A stretch of DNA of 64,000 nt, taken from positions 41,773,501 to 41,837,500 of the forward strand of contig NC_091247.1 in the NCBI RefSeq assembly GCF_042477335.2. Reading direction: 5' to 3'. The translations under genes and the position numbers were made by a program. Shown here one piece after another: positions 22,531 to 34,799 of the stretch. The notes under the pieces were generated by a model. The model was not told the origin of the DNA, did not search any database, and saw only the letters and a list, made by a program, of their open reading frames with translations. This DNA is from Ovis canadensis. Taxonomy: Eukaryota; Chordata; Mammalia; Artiodactyla; Bovidae. Numbering within the stretch: position 1 is the stretch's first letter; each line of letters starts with the position of its first letter.

Positions 22531-22812
22531 GCTCTGCTGCTACTGCTACTGCTAAGTCGCTTCAGTTGTGTCCAACTCTGTGAGACCCTATAGACGGCAG
22601 CCCACCAGGCTCCCCCATCCCTGGGATTCTCCAGGCAAGAACACTGGAGTGGGTTGCCATTTCCTTCTCCAATGCATGAAAGTGAAAAGTGAAAGGGAAG
22701 TCGCTCAGTTGTGTCCAACTCTTAGTGACCCCATGGACTGCAGCCCACCAGGCTCCTCCGTCCATGGGATTTTCCAGGCAAGAATACTGGAGTGGGGTGC
22801 CATTTACTTCTC
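22531..22812 (-). mobile_element. BOV-A2 dimeric SINE
   Basis: Minus strand. (GCT)n-type tail at 22535-22553, then two BovA monomers joined by GAAAGTGAAAAGTGAAAGGG. No tRNA head. Confidence 0.94.
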
Positions 22813-23204
22813 AAGATATTCAAATTTTGTGATTACACAGAGACACACTCTACCAAAAGTATGGTACCCATATGTTTCCCTCCATCTAAGTCTGAACCCC
22901 ATTGGAATTAAGAGCTGAATCCAGCTCTCTGGCAGAAGGCAGAAATATTTGTTTAGGAAGAAAGTTATGAGCTACTAATATCAAAGAAGCTCTGAGACAC
23001 TAACCTTTTGTTTGAGATTGATATAACCTATCCTCACAAACAACTCCACGTTTACATCATGATTCTTCAAAGCATTTTCAAAAGGCTTTCCAATTTAACC
23101 TTAAGACATTGAAGTCAAAGCCTTAAACTACCAATGATAGGAGCACTTGTTTAATATTTTCCAGGATAGTTACTAATGCTCATCATGTTTCAAGTAAGAA
23201 ATAC
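22813..23204. other. Unassigned sequence
   Basis: No repeat family or exon recognised. Confidence 0.5.
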
Positions 23205-23458
23205 TCAGTTGTAAGGGAATGAAATCTCTGACTCTAGAGCAGTTGGAAAACTACAACCCAGGGGCCAAACCATTCAGACCAACTGCTTTTGTAAATAAAG
23301 TTGGATTGGAACACAGCCACGCCTGTTTGTTTATGTTCTGTCTAGGGCTGCTACAAATGCAGAGGGGAGGAGTTGTAATTGACATCCTATGGCCAGCAAA
23401 ACCTAAAATACTTACCATCTGACTCTTCCCAGAAAGTTTGCTGATGCCTGGACTAGAA
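23205..23458 (-). mobile_element. hAT-type non-autonomous DNA transposon relic (MER-like)
   Basis: Contains the well-known mammalian block TTTTGTAAATAAAGTTGGAT and GGAACACAGCCACGCCTGTT, then CTAGGGCTGCTACAAATGC, CCAGCAAAACCTAAAATACT and GTTTGCTGATGCCTGGACTA. That order is the reverse complement of a MER-type hAT-Charlie element as I recall it. The exact family name is not certain. It is an ancient cut-and-paste remnant without a transposase. Confidence 0.7.
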
Positions 23459-24599
23459 CATTCATTTTGTTTTCTAACAAAATAATTTCTATTGTACTGT
23501 TTAATAACTGAATTCACAAATATTTTCCCATTCCATTGGCTAGAAAACTAAGTTAGAGCCAATGGTACAAGGAAAGCATTAATGACATTATGTTTGCCAA
23601 CAAAGATATTTGGGACTGGTGATTTATCATCTCAGCCCAGTACCACATCTGCTTGGTCTGAATCCACACATCTGTATCAGGAACACAGTATGCAATTCAC
23701 GTTTTCTGCTGTTATTATAAGAACAAAGCTTCAGTGTAAAGACTTAGTCACATATAGTATTTATAATGATATATCAAAATAATCAAGTGAATTACAAATA
23801 AGACATGATGAACTGGTGTTTAGAATGGGAAGGACATTTCTCACCAGGTGCTAATAATTTGAAGGTAGATTTGACTGCAGGCTTACATACGTTGATACAG
23901 CACTCCCTTAATCAAAGGATAGTTGAAAGGAATATGAAATGAGCTGACACATTTTGACATGATTGCCAATTGCAGGGCAGATACACGTGCGCTGCACATT
24001 GAGAATGCATTGGAAAGCGTTTCATTCCCTTAAGTTATGGATTTTAAATCAGTTCCTGAGATGAACATTTCCAACATATATGCTCACAGTTCTGAAACAC
24101 TCAGCCAAACCAGGAAAATGTGCGTGGAAGTCTTTCCCTTTCTTGCATATCCCCAATTTACTTTGAATTACAACATAAACTATAAAAGAACCAGAAGAAA
24201 ATATAACTTGTCATGTGTAGGGTAGGGAAGAATATCTAAACATAAAAGCAAAGGAAGAAACCATAAAGGAAAAACAGAATGATTTGACACATGAAACTTT
24301 AAAATATCTGTATATCAAAAAAGTTGTAAAAATGACAAAAGAAAAATGTATATAAAAGGCTGTATTCTTAATATATTGCAAATCTTTAACATTTATGAAA
24401 AATAATAAACAACATTCATTAAATTAACCATTCAACACACTTTAAGTGAATGTCTGCCCTAATAGGCTTGGGCTCTCATGGCTGACCTCAGTGTTCCAGG
24501 ACTGATATGTGTCCAGGAACTTGGAACTTGCAAGACTGGAACCAGGATACTTCCAGGCACTTCTGGGATCAGAATGACGGGACTCCAGTTCTTCTTCCA
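23459..24599. other. Unassigned AT-rich sequence
   Basis: No gene or dispersed repeat recognised. Short frames at 23582-23782 and 24037-24225 have no domain. Confidence 0.5.
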
Positions 24600-24768
24600 G
24601 CATAGAATGACCTTCACCCTGATATTGTGCCTTCATGAGTCTCCGTTTCCTCATCTTAAACTGGGTCCTAACAAGAGTACTTAACTCATAGGCTTGTAGT
24701 GAAGATTAACCAAGAAGAAATGTACAGAGCTCACAGACCTGGCTTATAGCACTTGCTGTAAATTTCAT
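24600..24768 (+). mobile_element. MIR SINE relic
   Basis: MIR 3' half: GAGTCTCCGTTTCCTCATCT, TACTTAACTCATAGGCTTGT, GAAGATTAACCAAGAAGAAA, then a CAGACCTGGCTTATAGCACTT end. Diverged. Borders approximate. Confidence 0.7.
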
Positions 24769-24916
24769 GATATCACATTATCTTCATTGTTTGTCAGATG
24801 TGAAGGCTTGCTAGTTTTTTCTCAATATCTATTCTTTTTTTTTAATTGAAGTATAATTTACAATGTTGTAAATTATCAAGTATACAGCAAAATGATGCAC
24901 TGTGTGTCTGTGTGTA

Positions 24917-24917
<1 letters not shown>

Positions 24918-24965
<48 letters not shown>
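24918..24965 (+). repeat. (AT)n microsatellite
   Basis: About 20 AT units preceded by a (TG)n patch, located in the L1 3'UTR directly before a SINE. Probably length-polymorphic. Confidence 0.92.
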
Positions 24966-25184
24966 GGATTCCCTGGTGGTTCAGATGATAAAGAACTTGC
25001 CTGCAATGAGGGAGACCTGGGTTCAGTCCCTGGCTCAGCAAGATCTTCCAGAGAAGGGAGTGGCTACTCACTCCAGTGTCCTTGCCTGGAGAATTCCATG
25101 GACAGAGGAGCCTGCTGGGCTGCAAGTCCACAGGGTCGGAAAGAGTCAGACACAACAAAGCAACTAACATTTTCACTTTTTTTT
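24966..25184 (+). mobile_element. Bov-tA SINE, full length
   Basis: Head GGATTCCCTGGTGGTTCAG, B-box-like GGGTTCAGTCCCTGG, body ending GCAACTAACATTTTCACTTT. It is inserted within the L1 3'UTR, beside (AT)n. Confidence 0.94.
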
Positions 25185-25370
25185 CATATATATATTTCAG
25201 ATTCTTTTCCATTATAGGTTATTACAAGATATTGAATATATAGTTTCCTGTGCTATCCAGTAGGTTCTTTTTTACTTATTTTGTATACAGCAGTGTGTAT
25301 ATGTTAATCTCAAACTAATTAATCCCTTGTCCCTTCTTTTCTCTTTAGTAACCATAAATTTGTTTTCCAT

Positions 25371-25573
25371 GCTGCTTCAGTCATGTCCAACTCTGTGCAA
25401 CCCTATGGACTGTAGCCCACCAGGCTTCTCTGTCCATGGAATTCTCCAGGCAAGAATACTAGAGTGGAGTGCCAAGACCTCCTTCAGGGGATCGTAGGGA
25501 TCAAATCTGTGTCTCTTATTTCTCCTACATTGGCAGGCAGGTTCTTTACCACCAGTGCCACCTGGGAAGCCCA
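25371..25573 (-). mobile_element. Bov-tA SINE
   Basis: Minus strand. Tail side GCTTCAGTCATGTCCAACTC, head side GTGCCACCTGGGAAGCCC. A small deletion lies near the GGGGATCGTAGGGATC segment, where the CTTCCTGACCCA-type words are lost. Confidence 0.92.
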
Positions 25574-25587
25574 TATTCTGGATACTA

Positions 25588-25857
25588 GCAATGGCACCCC
25601 ACTCCAGCACTCTTGCCTGGAAAATCCCGTGGATGGAGGAGCCTGGTGGGCCACACTTCATGGGGTCGCTAAGAGTCGGACAGGACTGAGCAGCTTCACT
25701 TTCACTTTTCACTTTCATGCATTGAAGAAGGAAATGGCAACCCACTCCAGTGTTCTTGCCTGGAGAATCCCAGGGACGGGGAGAATCTCGTGGGCTGCCG
25801 TCTATGGGTTCGCACAGAGTCGGACACGACTGAAGTGACTTAGCAGCAGCAGCAGCA
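25588..25857 (+). mobile_element. BOV-A2 dimeric SINE
   Basis: Two BovA monomers, linker TTCACTTTCACTTTTCACTT, (AGC)n tail at 25842-25857. It lies only about 15 bp from the preceding opposite-strand Bov-tA, giving an inverted SINE pair. Confidence 0.94.
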
Positions 25858-26650
25858 CTTTGTTAGATATATGTTTCAAGTATTTTCTACCACTTCCTTG
25901 ATATGTCCTTTGAAGCACATCTTTAATTTTGGTAAAGTCCAGTCTGTTTCCATTGTTCTTTCTGAGTTGATGTCATTTCTAAGGCACCATTGCCTTTTTT
26001 TTCCAAGAGTTTTATAGTTTTAACTCTCATATTTAGGACTTTGATTAATTTTTTAGTTAATTTTTGTATGTGGTGTGAGGTAAAGGACCAACATCATTCT
26101 TTGGCCTGTGGGTATCTGGTTGTCCTATCCATCCTTAATGATTTTATTCTGTTACTATTTTAAGAAATTCTTTTGCACTCTGACATATTTTCCTATAATT
26201 TCCCTTAAAATTTTTGGATTTTACTTTTAGGTAAATTTAGATGGATTTGATTCAGTGTTTGGTCTAAAGTTGAGATCCAAATTTCTTTCTTCTGTTTGAC
26301 TATCATTCAACACAGGGACACTTTCTGAAACTCTTATCTTTTTTCTCCTGATCTGTAATGCCTCCTCTGTGAAGTAACAAATCTCCATATATGCTTGAGT
26401 TTGAGCAAGCTCTGCGAGTTGATGATGGACAGGGAAGCCTGGCATGCTGCAGTCCATGGGGTCACAAAGAGTTGGACATGACTGAGCAACTGAACTGAAC
26501 TGATACATGCTTGGGTATGTTTCTGGGTTCTCTATTCTGTTGCACCATTATATTTATTAACATTCAAATTAGCATAGCTTTATAATAACTCATTGGATTT
26601 TTTAAATTTCAATGGTTTTGTTTCATTTCTGGAACATCTATTTGGCTATT
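25858..26650 (-). mobile_element. Old L1M fragments, split by a BovB end
   Basis: Minus-strand L1 words include TGTTAGATATATGTTTCAAG, AAGGCACCATTGCC, TTTTGTATGTGGTGTGAGGT and GGTTTCTGGGTTCTCTATTC-like sequence. The order suggests two old L1 pieces, with a join near 26150. A BovB 3' end interrupts it at 26401-26503. Confidence 0.7.
26401..26503 (+). mobile_element. BovB LINE, 3' terminal fragment
   Basis: Ends in AACTGAACTGAACTGA. Contains TTGATGATGGACAGGGAAGC. A 13-bp target-site duplication with two mismatches (TATATGCTTGAGT at 26388-26400, TACATGCTTGGGT at 26504-26516) lies in the old L1. Confidence 0.9.
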
Positions 26651-27480
26651 TTTCAAATACAGCTTTTCTTCATCCATGATTTTCTGAGGTTTCTTTGTGA
26701 TTTCTATTCCTTCTCTCTAATCAGTTAACATAAGGATTATATAGTCCTGTTTAGATTATTCTATAACGTTCAATTTCATATTTGTTATGGCTGTTGATTC
26801 TTCTTCAAGGAGGCTCCTGTCTTCATACTGTTAGGTCATTCCTTATGGGAGTTCCTTTACTGGGCATTCTCAGAGTGGAAGAAATGTATTAACAGAGCAG
26901 TTTTCACTTGTTCTTGGTAAGATCCTAGAGGTTTCACCTATTTTGTGACTTATTTTAGGATACTTTATTGACTTGAAGTCTTCACACCATGTGAAAGGGA
27001 AACTGCAGACCCTTCTCCTTGTCATGGTTGTTTGATTTCCATCAGTTGACTCATCCATATTTTTCACATAGAGCCTAAGATCACTTGTATTCCCTGCATT
27101 AAAACTCCATTTTAGTGGACAAGGCACATTTTAGGACTTCCAGGGTTAACGTTAATAGTACTTCTTTTAGAATACATGTTAACAAAGGTTGTAAAGGTCC
27201 TCCTAAAATACTGCAACATAATGAGTGCTGGTAGACACCAAGGTTGGACTACTACATTAACACAATATATGTATTTATAATAACAATTTATAATGTCTCC
27301 ATACTTTCAAACTTGATTGGAAGGAAAAGAGCCAGGATATAGATCTTCCTCAAAAAATGGGTTGAGGAAAAACATAATCTCTTTTTACCTAGAGCAAAAA
27401 TGGCCATCATTCTGCTTCCTGTCTCTAAAATAGAATTTCACACCACTTAAAGTTCACTGTTCTACGTGCTAGCTCTTCAT
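26651..27480. other. Unassigned sequence
   Basis: No gene or repeat confidently recognised. Some T-rich L1-like text may continue from the left to about 26800. Confidence 0.45.
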
Positions 27481-28098
27481 GAACAAATGTGTAAATCATA
27501 GGATTCTTCAATATCCGCAAATCAATCAATGTAATTCACCACATTAACAAATTGAAAAATAAAAACCATATGATTATCTCAATAGATGCAGAGAAGGCCT
27601 TTGACAAAATTCAACATCCATTTATGATAAAAACTCTCCAGAAAGCAGGAATAGAAGGAACATACCTCAACATAATAAAAGCTATATATGACAAACCCAC
27701 CACAAACATTATCCTCAATGGTGAAAAATTGAAAGCATTTCCCCTAAAGTCAGGAACAAGACAAGGGTGTCCACTTTCACTGCTACTATTCAACATAGTT
27801 CTGGAAGTTTTGGCCACAGCAATCAGAGCAGAAAAAGAAATAAAAGGAATCCAAATTGGAAAAGAAGAAGTAAAACTCTCACTGTTTGCAGATGACATGA
27901 TCCTCTACATGGAAAACCCTAAAGACTCCACCAGAAAATTGCTAGAGCTAATCAATGAATATAGTAAAGTTGCAGGATATAAAATCAACACACAGAAATC
28001 CCTTGCATTCCTATACATGAGTAATGAGAAAGTAGAAAAAGAAATTAAGGAAACAATTCCATTCACCATTGCAATGAAAAGAATCAAACTGCTTTAAA
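27481..28098 (+). mobile_element. Orphan internal L1 ORF2 fragment
   Basis: Strong match to artiodactyl L1 ORF2 (AATCAATCAATGTAATTCAC, ATGCAGAGAAGGCCTTTGAC, GCAGATGACATGATCCTCTA). Similarity stops abruptly at about 28090, well inside ORF2, with no 3'UTR and no poly-A. The expected continuation after AAAAGAATCAAA is missing. It could be a deletion remnant, an inverted-insertion partner or a repair patch. Confidence 0.88.
27552..28097 (+). pseudogene. L1 ORF2 reverse transcriptase fragment
   Basis: 181 codons are open. The reverse transcriptase palm is visible: [13 protein letters not shown] (residues about 10-22), TRQGCPLS (69-76) and the catalytic LFADDMILY (111-119) with both aspartates present. 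The true ORF2 start, endonuclease and C-terminal domain are absent, and the frame opens with TTG rather than ATG. The lack of stops suggests a fairly young copy. It is not expected to be active. Confidence 0.88.
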
Positions 28099-28505
28099 AT
28101 GGACAATAGTTTGCTAAATTGGAGGAGAAAAATTATTTTGCACTTTATAACACTGACATATAATCACATATATTAGCAAATTTTCTGAAAGATTCTGACC
28201 CATCTTTTTATTTAATTTTAAACATCTAAAAGAGTACTGCTATAAAGTCAGAGTTTAGGCAGTTCAGTTCACTAGTTTCCATCATTCACATTTTGTAATG
28301 TCTGTAACTTTCTAGATTAAAACATCTGTTTCTTTGAGCAGGACTTATCCTAGTAACATGAGTATTAAATAGATAATAAAAAAATTATACATTGCAGATG
28401 CTGTAATGTGCCAATGGCATTTTCAACAAGCATACATGTTCCTGAAGATTTTGCAAGTCAAATTTATTTCTAATGAGATTGGAAAACGTATTGTGGAAAT
28501 ACCAT
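28099..28505. other. Unassigned AT-rich sequence
   Basis: Nothing recognisable. Confidence 0.5.
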
Positions 28506-28637
28506 GTGAAGTGAAGTGAAGTGAAAGTTACTCAGTCATGTCCGACTCTTTATGGCCCCATGGACTATATAGTCCATGGAATTCTCCAGGCCAGAATACT
28601 GGAGTGGGTAGCCGTTGCCTTCTACAGGGGATCTTCA
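28506..28637 (-). mobile_element. BovA-body SINE fragment
   Basis: Minus strand. (GAAGT)n-like tail (GTGAAGTGAAGTGAAGTGAA), then ACTCAGTCATGTCCGACTCT to GCCTTCTACAGGGGATCTTC. The tRNA head is missing, so it is 5'-truncated. Confidence 0.9.
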
Positions 28638-29944
28638 ACTTAGAAAACTCCCACTCTATCAAAGTTGTGGCTGTTGTTTATATGGTCTCTTAAGACAAGG
28701 GTGCTACTTGGAATTAGCCACTAGCAGCAATCAATTCTTTGGTTTTTCAAAACAAAATTTAATGCCTTCTTGAAAGAAATTCAAAATGGCAGAATGGTGA
28801 AACAAACTATGGAGAGACTGTAAGACATACAAGCATTCTCAGAGAATCTTAGAGTAAGTTAAATAATACTGGATAGGGCAAAACAACTTTTTTCTATTTT
28901 ATTCTATTGTGAGTTCCACTTAATAAAAAGTTAATTAACGAAAACCAATCATTTGCTTTCTGAATTTAAAAAATAAATAAACCATTTAAGTATATGCTAA
29001 AATGTGCTTAGCATAGCATAAAATTTATCACATTTTCATAGAAATACATAGATTAGTAGCAAGATAATGGGCAATGAGTAACATTTTCTCCAAGCTATTA
29101 AATTCTTTTAATGTTCTATGGTACAAGGAAATGTGGATTTAATGTGAGGTTATACTTCTACAGATTTTTATCTGTATCTCTCCAGTGAGTTGTTATTTCA
29201 GAACATTTGTAACTCTTAGCAGAGAAAACTCTCATTTTATATTCTTGCAAGCTGGAACCAAAAGAAAGTGTTTGGGAGCTTCTGACACAAAAAGGTTTCA
29301 TTTTCCTAGCACAGCCGAACTATTAGAAGTTTGACTGCTATCCAATATATTGAATACCTTTTATGTTTCCTGTTCATTTTGGATGGGAGCAAGGGAAATG
29401 AGACTGAGTCATCCTTTAAGTCAGCCCCCTAAGAATTGAGGATTTAAGGCTAGAGATTGCATAGTTGCAATCCGCCTGATCCACTGTTCATGTTATAAGA
29501 GGTGAAGGATGGCTTTAACTACAATTCCAAAAACACAGGAGCTGGTATAGAAACCAAAGCCAAAACGAGAAGATGGGAGGTCAGAAACATGAGGAGTCTT
29601 ATTAAACCAATCAATCAAGAAATATTTATAAAGGGCCTAAAATGTATCTCATGTTATATCAGGCAAGAAAAGATCAAACCTCAAGGAAAAGGGGAAAATA
29701 AGTACTCGAAAGGCAGCATATTATATAATCATATGAAAGTAAAATTAGTCTCGCAAAGGAACCCAAAGGGCAAACAGAATAGAAGTAAAACCAGAAGTAA
29801 AAAAATAATATATAGAAAAACAATTGGAAAAGAGAATTATATACAAAGAGCTGGTCAAATAACAGTAATGAATAATTTTCCTAAAAAGCAGTTGATAGAG
29901 TCACACCTGGCCCAGAAGAGGGGAGAATTCAAGTACATTTTCTG
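28638..29944. other. Unassigned AT-rich sequence
   Basis: No repeat family recognised. The 147-codon frame at 29502-29945 (Lys-rich) starts with GTG, has no known domain and extends to the L1 3'UTR next door. I treat it as chance. Confidence 0.5.
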
Positions 29945-30286
29945 ACCCAATCTAGAATATCATACGATATCACTTATAAGTAGAATCTTAAAAACAAAAA
30001 AAGATACAAGTGAGCTTATTTGTAACAAATAAGAAAACAAAACAGAAATAGATCCACAGACATGGAAAACAAACTTACGGTACCAAAGAGGAAAGGGGCG
30101 GGTTATATATATGAAATATATAACCAACAAGGACCTACTGTATAGCAGAGGGAACTATGCTTAATATTTTGTGATAACATATAAGGGAAAAGAATCTGAA
30201 GAACATACACATGTAATTAAATCACACCTGAAACTAACTCAACTTTGTAAATCAACTATACTTCAGTAAGAAAAAAAAAAAAAAAG
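29945..30286 (+). mobile_element. LINE-1 3'UTR with poly-A tail
   Basis: Forward L1 end: GATATCACTTATAAGTAGAA, AACAGAAATAGATCCACAGA, AAGGACCTACTGTATAGCAG, TAATTAAATCACACCTGAAA, CAACTATACTTCAGTAAG, then A15 ending at 30286. It is 5'-truncated. No clean target-site duplication is found. Confidence 0.88.
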
Positions 30287-33200
30287 CCAAGTCTAAGATC
30301 ATATAATGCCAGCTCTAGGTGAGACCTCAGAGACCTGCCCCTGCTCTCTCCAGGAAGAAAGGCAAGTGTCCTGTGGTCAGGTCACACCAGGAAGCAGTTC
30401 TCAGGCTAGAACCCTCATCTTGGATTCCCCTGTGGCCACTGGCAATTCAAGTCCCGCTCAAGGCCCCAAAGCAAAAGAAAGGCCTCATGAAAGCCACAGC
30501 CTTAAAGAAGAGAAAGGAGTTTGAGAATAGAAAGAGAAGACTGAAAGGAAGACACAGTAGCAAAACATCGTTAGTGCGACCTGAATTCCAGGCGGTCCAG
30601 CCAAGCAGAAGGAGAGGCTGTGCATTTGCTTTCCACATGCCCTCCACATGCCAAATCATCCTTTGAGTTTGAAAATGCCCATTTACCTAGGATGCTTGAC
30701 TTGACCGCATGTGTCTGTGGGCCCTTTATGACACCTACTTTTTCTCATTTCAGAAGCACTGAAATACAATTTGAGAAACACTATAGCTCACCCGACCTTT
30801 TTCAAAGCCCCCAGACAAATTCCAAACTCGCCAGCTTTCCTCATCTCAGGAGTGTGAAATCTTATTTTCCAGTTCTCTGCTCAAATTTAACAAGCCACCT
30901 CCTGCTTAACCTTCTTCTGTGAAACCTGAAAGCACCAGACAATTGTACGCCCAGCCCTTGCTCCTCTGAGCCCCCCAACTCTGCTCATCTGAAGTCCTTA
31001 GAGCCACAATTTCAAATCTCTGATAATAGCCCTGAGCGACCCGGAGTATAATGTAAGGTTTAACTTATGTCTTTGTACCTTAAATACACAAGAACATCCC
31101 CCCCACCACCAAAAAAAAAAAAAAAAAAAAAAAAAAGCATATTTCTACCCAAACTCCCACCCTTTGACTTTAAGAAAGAAGCATTCAGACAGCATTTAAT
31201 TGTCTCCAAACTATCAAAGACTGGTTAAATGAATCTATGTGGAGGCTGAGGTTTTGTTGATGATGTTGTTGTTTTTACTGCTTTCTGGTGAAGATATATT
31301 TAGTGAAAACACTATGGCTCTCAATTAGACAGCTGGGTGACTTATAAATATATATTTATGTTTGAAGCCTAAGTGGCCATTGGCTTCCCTACTGTTTTAC
31401 TTAGCTAACAAAACAACTCTATCAAAGTAAGTATTATTCCAAAACCCAACTTCCTGTGCAGAATGCTCCCACGTGCACCATCAGTCTGGCTCTCTGATGA
31501 ACTACATCGTTTCTTATAAACTGTCCATGGCCCATAAATTTCCAGGCATAAAGGCTATTACTGTGCTGTGCAAATCTGCAGAGAATTTGGGCCTTTCAAA
31601 CTCCATTTTACCTGGTTGGAAATGAGGCTAGGGGAGAAACCCATCTCAAAACTTCCTCTCTTCTTATCGGCCCCACTCCCATTTGATCAGGGAGAATTGT
31701 TTAATGTGCACAAGATTGGAGCAGGGTTTATTTTGACTGATTTTAAGTAGCTTCTGTATCAAATTAGCATCTTCTTTCTGTGAGAGCTACATATCAGGGA
31801 AGGGAAAAAAGAGATGGGGCAATTTTCTAATTAATCTGCTAAGTGTAGATTGGAAAGTTCCTAAGGTAAAAAAAATTATTTTTCTTGCAGTAGCTAAATG
31901 ATTCTAGACAATAGTGAAAGAGGAATCATAAGAAAATGCTTTAGAATCCCAGTGAATGGCTAAATGTAGTTTATATCAGTATAAAGTATGTTACTCAAGA
32001 CTGTATAATCATCAGAAAATGTAAGGCTACCATCAGATTTCTGATCTAAAAATGAATAATATTGTCTAGCAACACCCTAATCCTCACTGGCATTGCCAGT
32101 TCTCATGTTTGTGCTTCACAGTTTACAGTGGGTTCCTAGACATAATCTCATTTGACCTTCATGAATAGGTACAAAGGATTTACAAGGACAAATGGGGCAA
32201 TGCCAGGTGGTTGTCCCTAAGATTTCTTGACAGCTTATCACCAATTTCCTTCAGTTTCCTTTAATGATGAAAACAATGGTGGTGATATTGATAGTAGGTA
32301 GACTATGCCATGTGACCTGCAGACCAGGGTATCACTAAACATTTGCTACAAAGGAAGTGAAAATATAAGCTAATGTTTTCCAAAGCCAAGCCACTTCAAT
32401 TCATAAACATCACTATGATGGTTTTGAGAGCAAATTAATCCACATTAGAATTTTTAAGACAAATAGGAAGGATTCCTCAAGTAAAGAAAGAAAAGAAGGA
32501 AGGAAGGAAAGACTTCTGTTTTTTTCAGACATGGTGTTTCCAAGGGTTTTTTCCTTGTGCTAAAAACCAGTCTCATCTTATCATCCTCTAACCTAGGATG
32601 TGTCTTTTCACCTTCACACTTCCATTCACATCTCATTAAGTAAACAGTGAGATGCTCAGGCTATTGTTAGTCTCTTTGATACAGAATTACAGTGCTTTGT
32701 TAAAGAATTTTTCCCAGCATATAAGGAAATTGTGGTTGTTTGTGTGATGTATTTAGTGCAGAGGAGGCTAGTAAATTCTAAGGGCATAAGAGAGGTTTTT
32801 CTTCCTTTATCACTTTAAAACCATTAAAAAGGTGTTTTTTCAGGCAGTTATAATTCTAATGTGAACATATTCATCAAGCACAATAACTGAATCTAAGTTG
32901 CAGGATGTGGAGTAGAGAACAGACAATGAAACAACACCCCAGCATCTCAGTGTCTGGGTCTCAGTATTCCTTTAAAAATAAAGTCCTACTTACTAAATTA
33001 CTGTTGCATTTATAATATTTTGATAGTTTTCATCTTTGATGTCTTAAAAAATACTGCTCTTTCTACTATAACATATATTCCACAAGTAGGATTCAACAGG
33101 ACCATATTTTTCCCCCAGATGTAATTTCTCCACCATTTACATATAAGATTTTCACTGAAAATTCTCCTTCCAGAGAAATATTCAAAATGAATACTATTAT

Positions 33201-34799
33201 TTTTAATAAAATCACAACCACTGCATGCCATTGAATGATTTTTTAAAATATCAATAGAAAACTCCTAGGTAACTGAAATAAGATGTGAAGACTAACACAG
33301 AAAATTATTTTTCATTGTTTACTTTGGGATTCATTCATTTAAAGTGCTTATTATGTTGTGCAAGATGAGGCTATTCTCTTGTGGAAGTTTTCTTCTAAAA
33401 AGATCATAAAATCTCACTGTGAATATTTAACTGAAGAGTAATAACACAGTGTCAGATACTTATACAGCATAATAGTGCAACACTCTGCATTCTGACATCT
33501 GTCCATGCAGATGTTTAAAACTTAAGTTCTTCAAGTTTCTTTTTTTAAGTTTCACATACAAAGATCTGGAAATCATTTTTTATATTAAAGCTACTTTGTT
33601 AACAATTTCACTGTCAGCAATTTAATTAATTGAAACAGAGGCAGAAGCCAGTGATTTATGCAGGTTTTCTAAGAATAAGTTGGTCCAACTGGAGGAAAAA
33701 AAAAAAAAAGATCTACAAGCAACTTTTTTTACTGACACACCATCATCAATCACCTTGTAAAAAAATTTCCATCATTTACATGCATATATATAATATAGTT
33801 TCTTATTCTTATTTGGGTTTTTTTTTTCCCCCTCTTGATTTGCGTCAGTGTAGTAAGTAATTTGATCTTGAAAAGGAATTATTAACTTTCAAAGCAACAA
33901 TAGCTATGTTGTGTTAGGATATGTTCAAAAAGAAACTCTGAGTTATCCTTCTCATATGCCATAATGCCGCTGCTAAATATGAATGTGATATATTTTTTTT
34001 AATTAAAAGTAGTTGCATTGTGGTGTGATTTTTAATAACTTCAGTGTCTTTGGATTTGTACATTTTAGATTCATGTTGGAACTTGTTCACCACCACATGC
34101 TGATTGCAAAATTCATTAGCACGTAAATCATGTTTTAGCGATTGTCTTTTAAGCAAAGTTAGTTTGACTGTGAAACACTCACTGGTTAGCTTATTTATTA
34201 TGAAGGTTTTTCAGGCAGAGCAGTTAAGTTAATCAGTAACAAATAAAAGATTTAAACCTATAGATATGTCAGCCATTTTTTAAAAACAAACAAACATTAG
34301 GGACTTCTTAATAAACACTCATGAAAATATGTTGTAATGTTTACTTCAGAAACCATATTTCCATATTACATGCAAAGTTTAGAGGAGATTTCCTAGTCCT
34401 GTTGAAAACAGGAGGGAACATACATTATTTTCTTGAGTTTATTACTTGACTATATGTCCATAGAAGACACTTCACTTGATTTGCTTTAGAATCAATATGC
34501 AGTTTGCTATTTTTGTTTTTCTACATGGTTTAAGATGTTGCTATCACTTATGATAAAGTCTTCTCACTTACCCATGTCTCTGGTTGGTATATAGTATCAA
34601 TAACTTTAAACAAGATTAAGTGAATTCATTCTTAGAAGGTTTTGATGTTATAATTCTCTTACTCCATAAAATTTTATGGAAGAAAATCATGATACCAAAT
34701 ATAATTAGGACCAAATTCAAACTGATGGGCAAAAGCTTCTTTTCCTCCACTGGGCCATTTTATAAAATAAACAAAAAGTGTGAGACATCATGACTTTTA
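30287..34799. other. Repeat-poor, AT-rich unassigned stretch
   Basis: About 4.5 kb without any ruminant SINE or BovB. A segment at 30300-30670 is GC-richer and has overlapping 72- and 115-codon frames without known domains. An A26 run lies at 31111-31136. MIR-like words near 32110-32200 are too weak to call. No exon is identified. Confidence 0.5.
31111..31136 (+). repeat. Poly-A homopolymer, 26 bases
   Basis: A26 after CCCCCCCACCACC. No retrotransposon body or target-site duplication is recognised next to it. Confidence 0.9.

Larger units (their letters stand above)
24835..25366 (-). mobile_element. LINE-1 3'UTR, interrupted by a microsatellite and a SINE
   Basis: The minus-strand artiodactyl L1 3' end begins as a T-run (24835-24843) followed by TTGAAGTATAATTTACAATG. 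It continues after the SINE as GATTCTTTTCCATTATAGGT, GATATTGAATATATAGTTTC and CTGTGCTATCCAGTAGGTTC. The Bov-tA at 24966-25184 and the (TA)n at 24918-24965 split it. Confidence 0.85.

Noticed and set aside
29502-29945. 147-codon lysine-rich open frame
   Set aside because: Opens with GTG, ends at the start of an L1 3'UTR and matches no family. A-rich DNA explains the lysines.
30306-30666. Overlapping 72- and 115-codon frames suggestive of a processed pseudogene
   Set aside because: No recognisable protein. The poly-A at its left belongs to the L1 3' end, and there is no target-site duplication for a separate insert.
31111-31136. A26 run as a retrotransposon tail
   Set aside because: No retrotransposon body or target-site duplication could be identified beside it.
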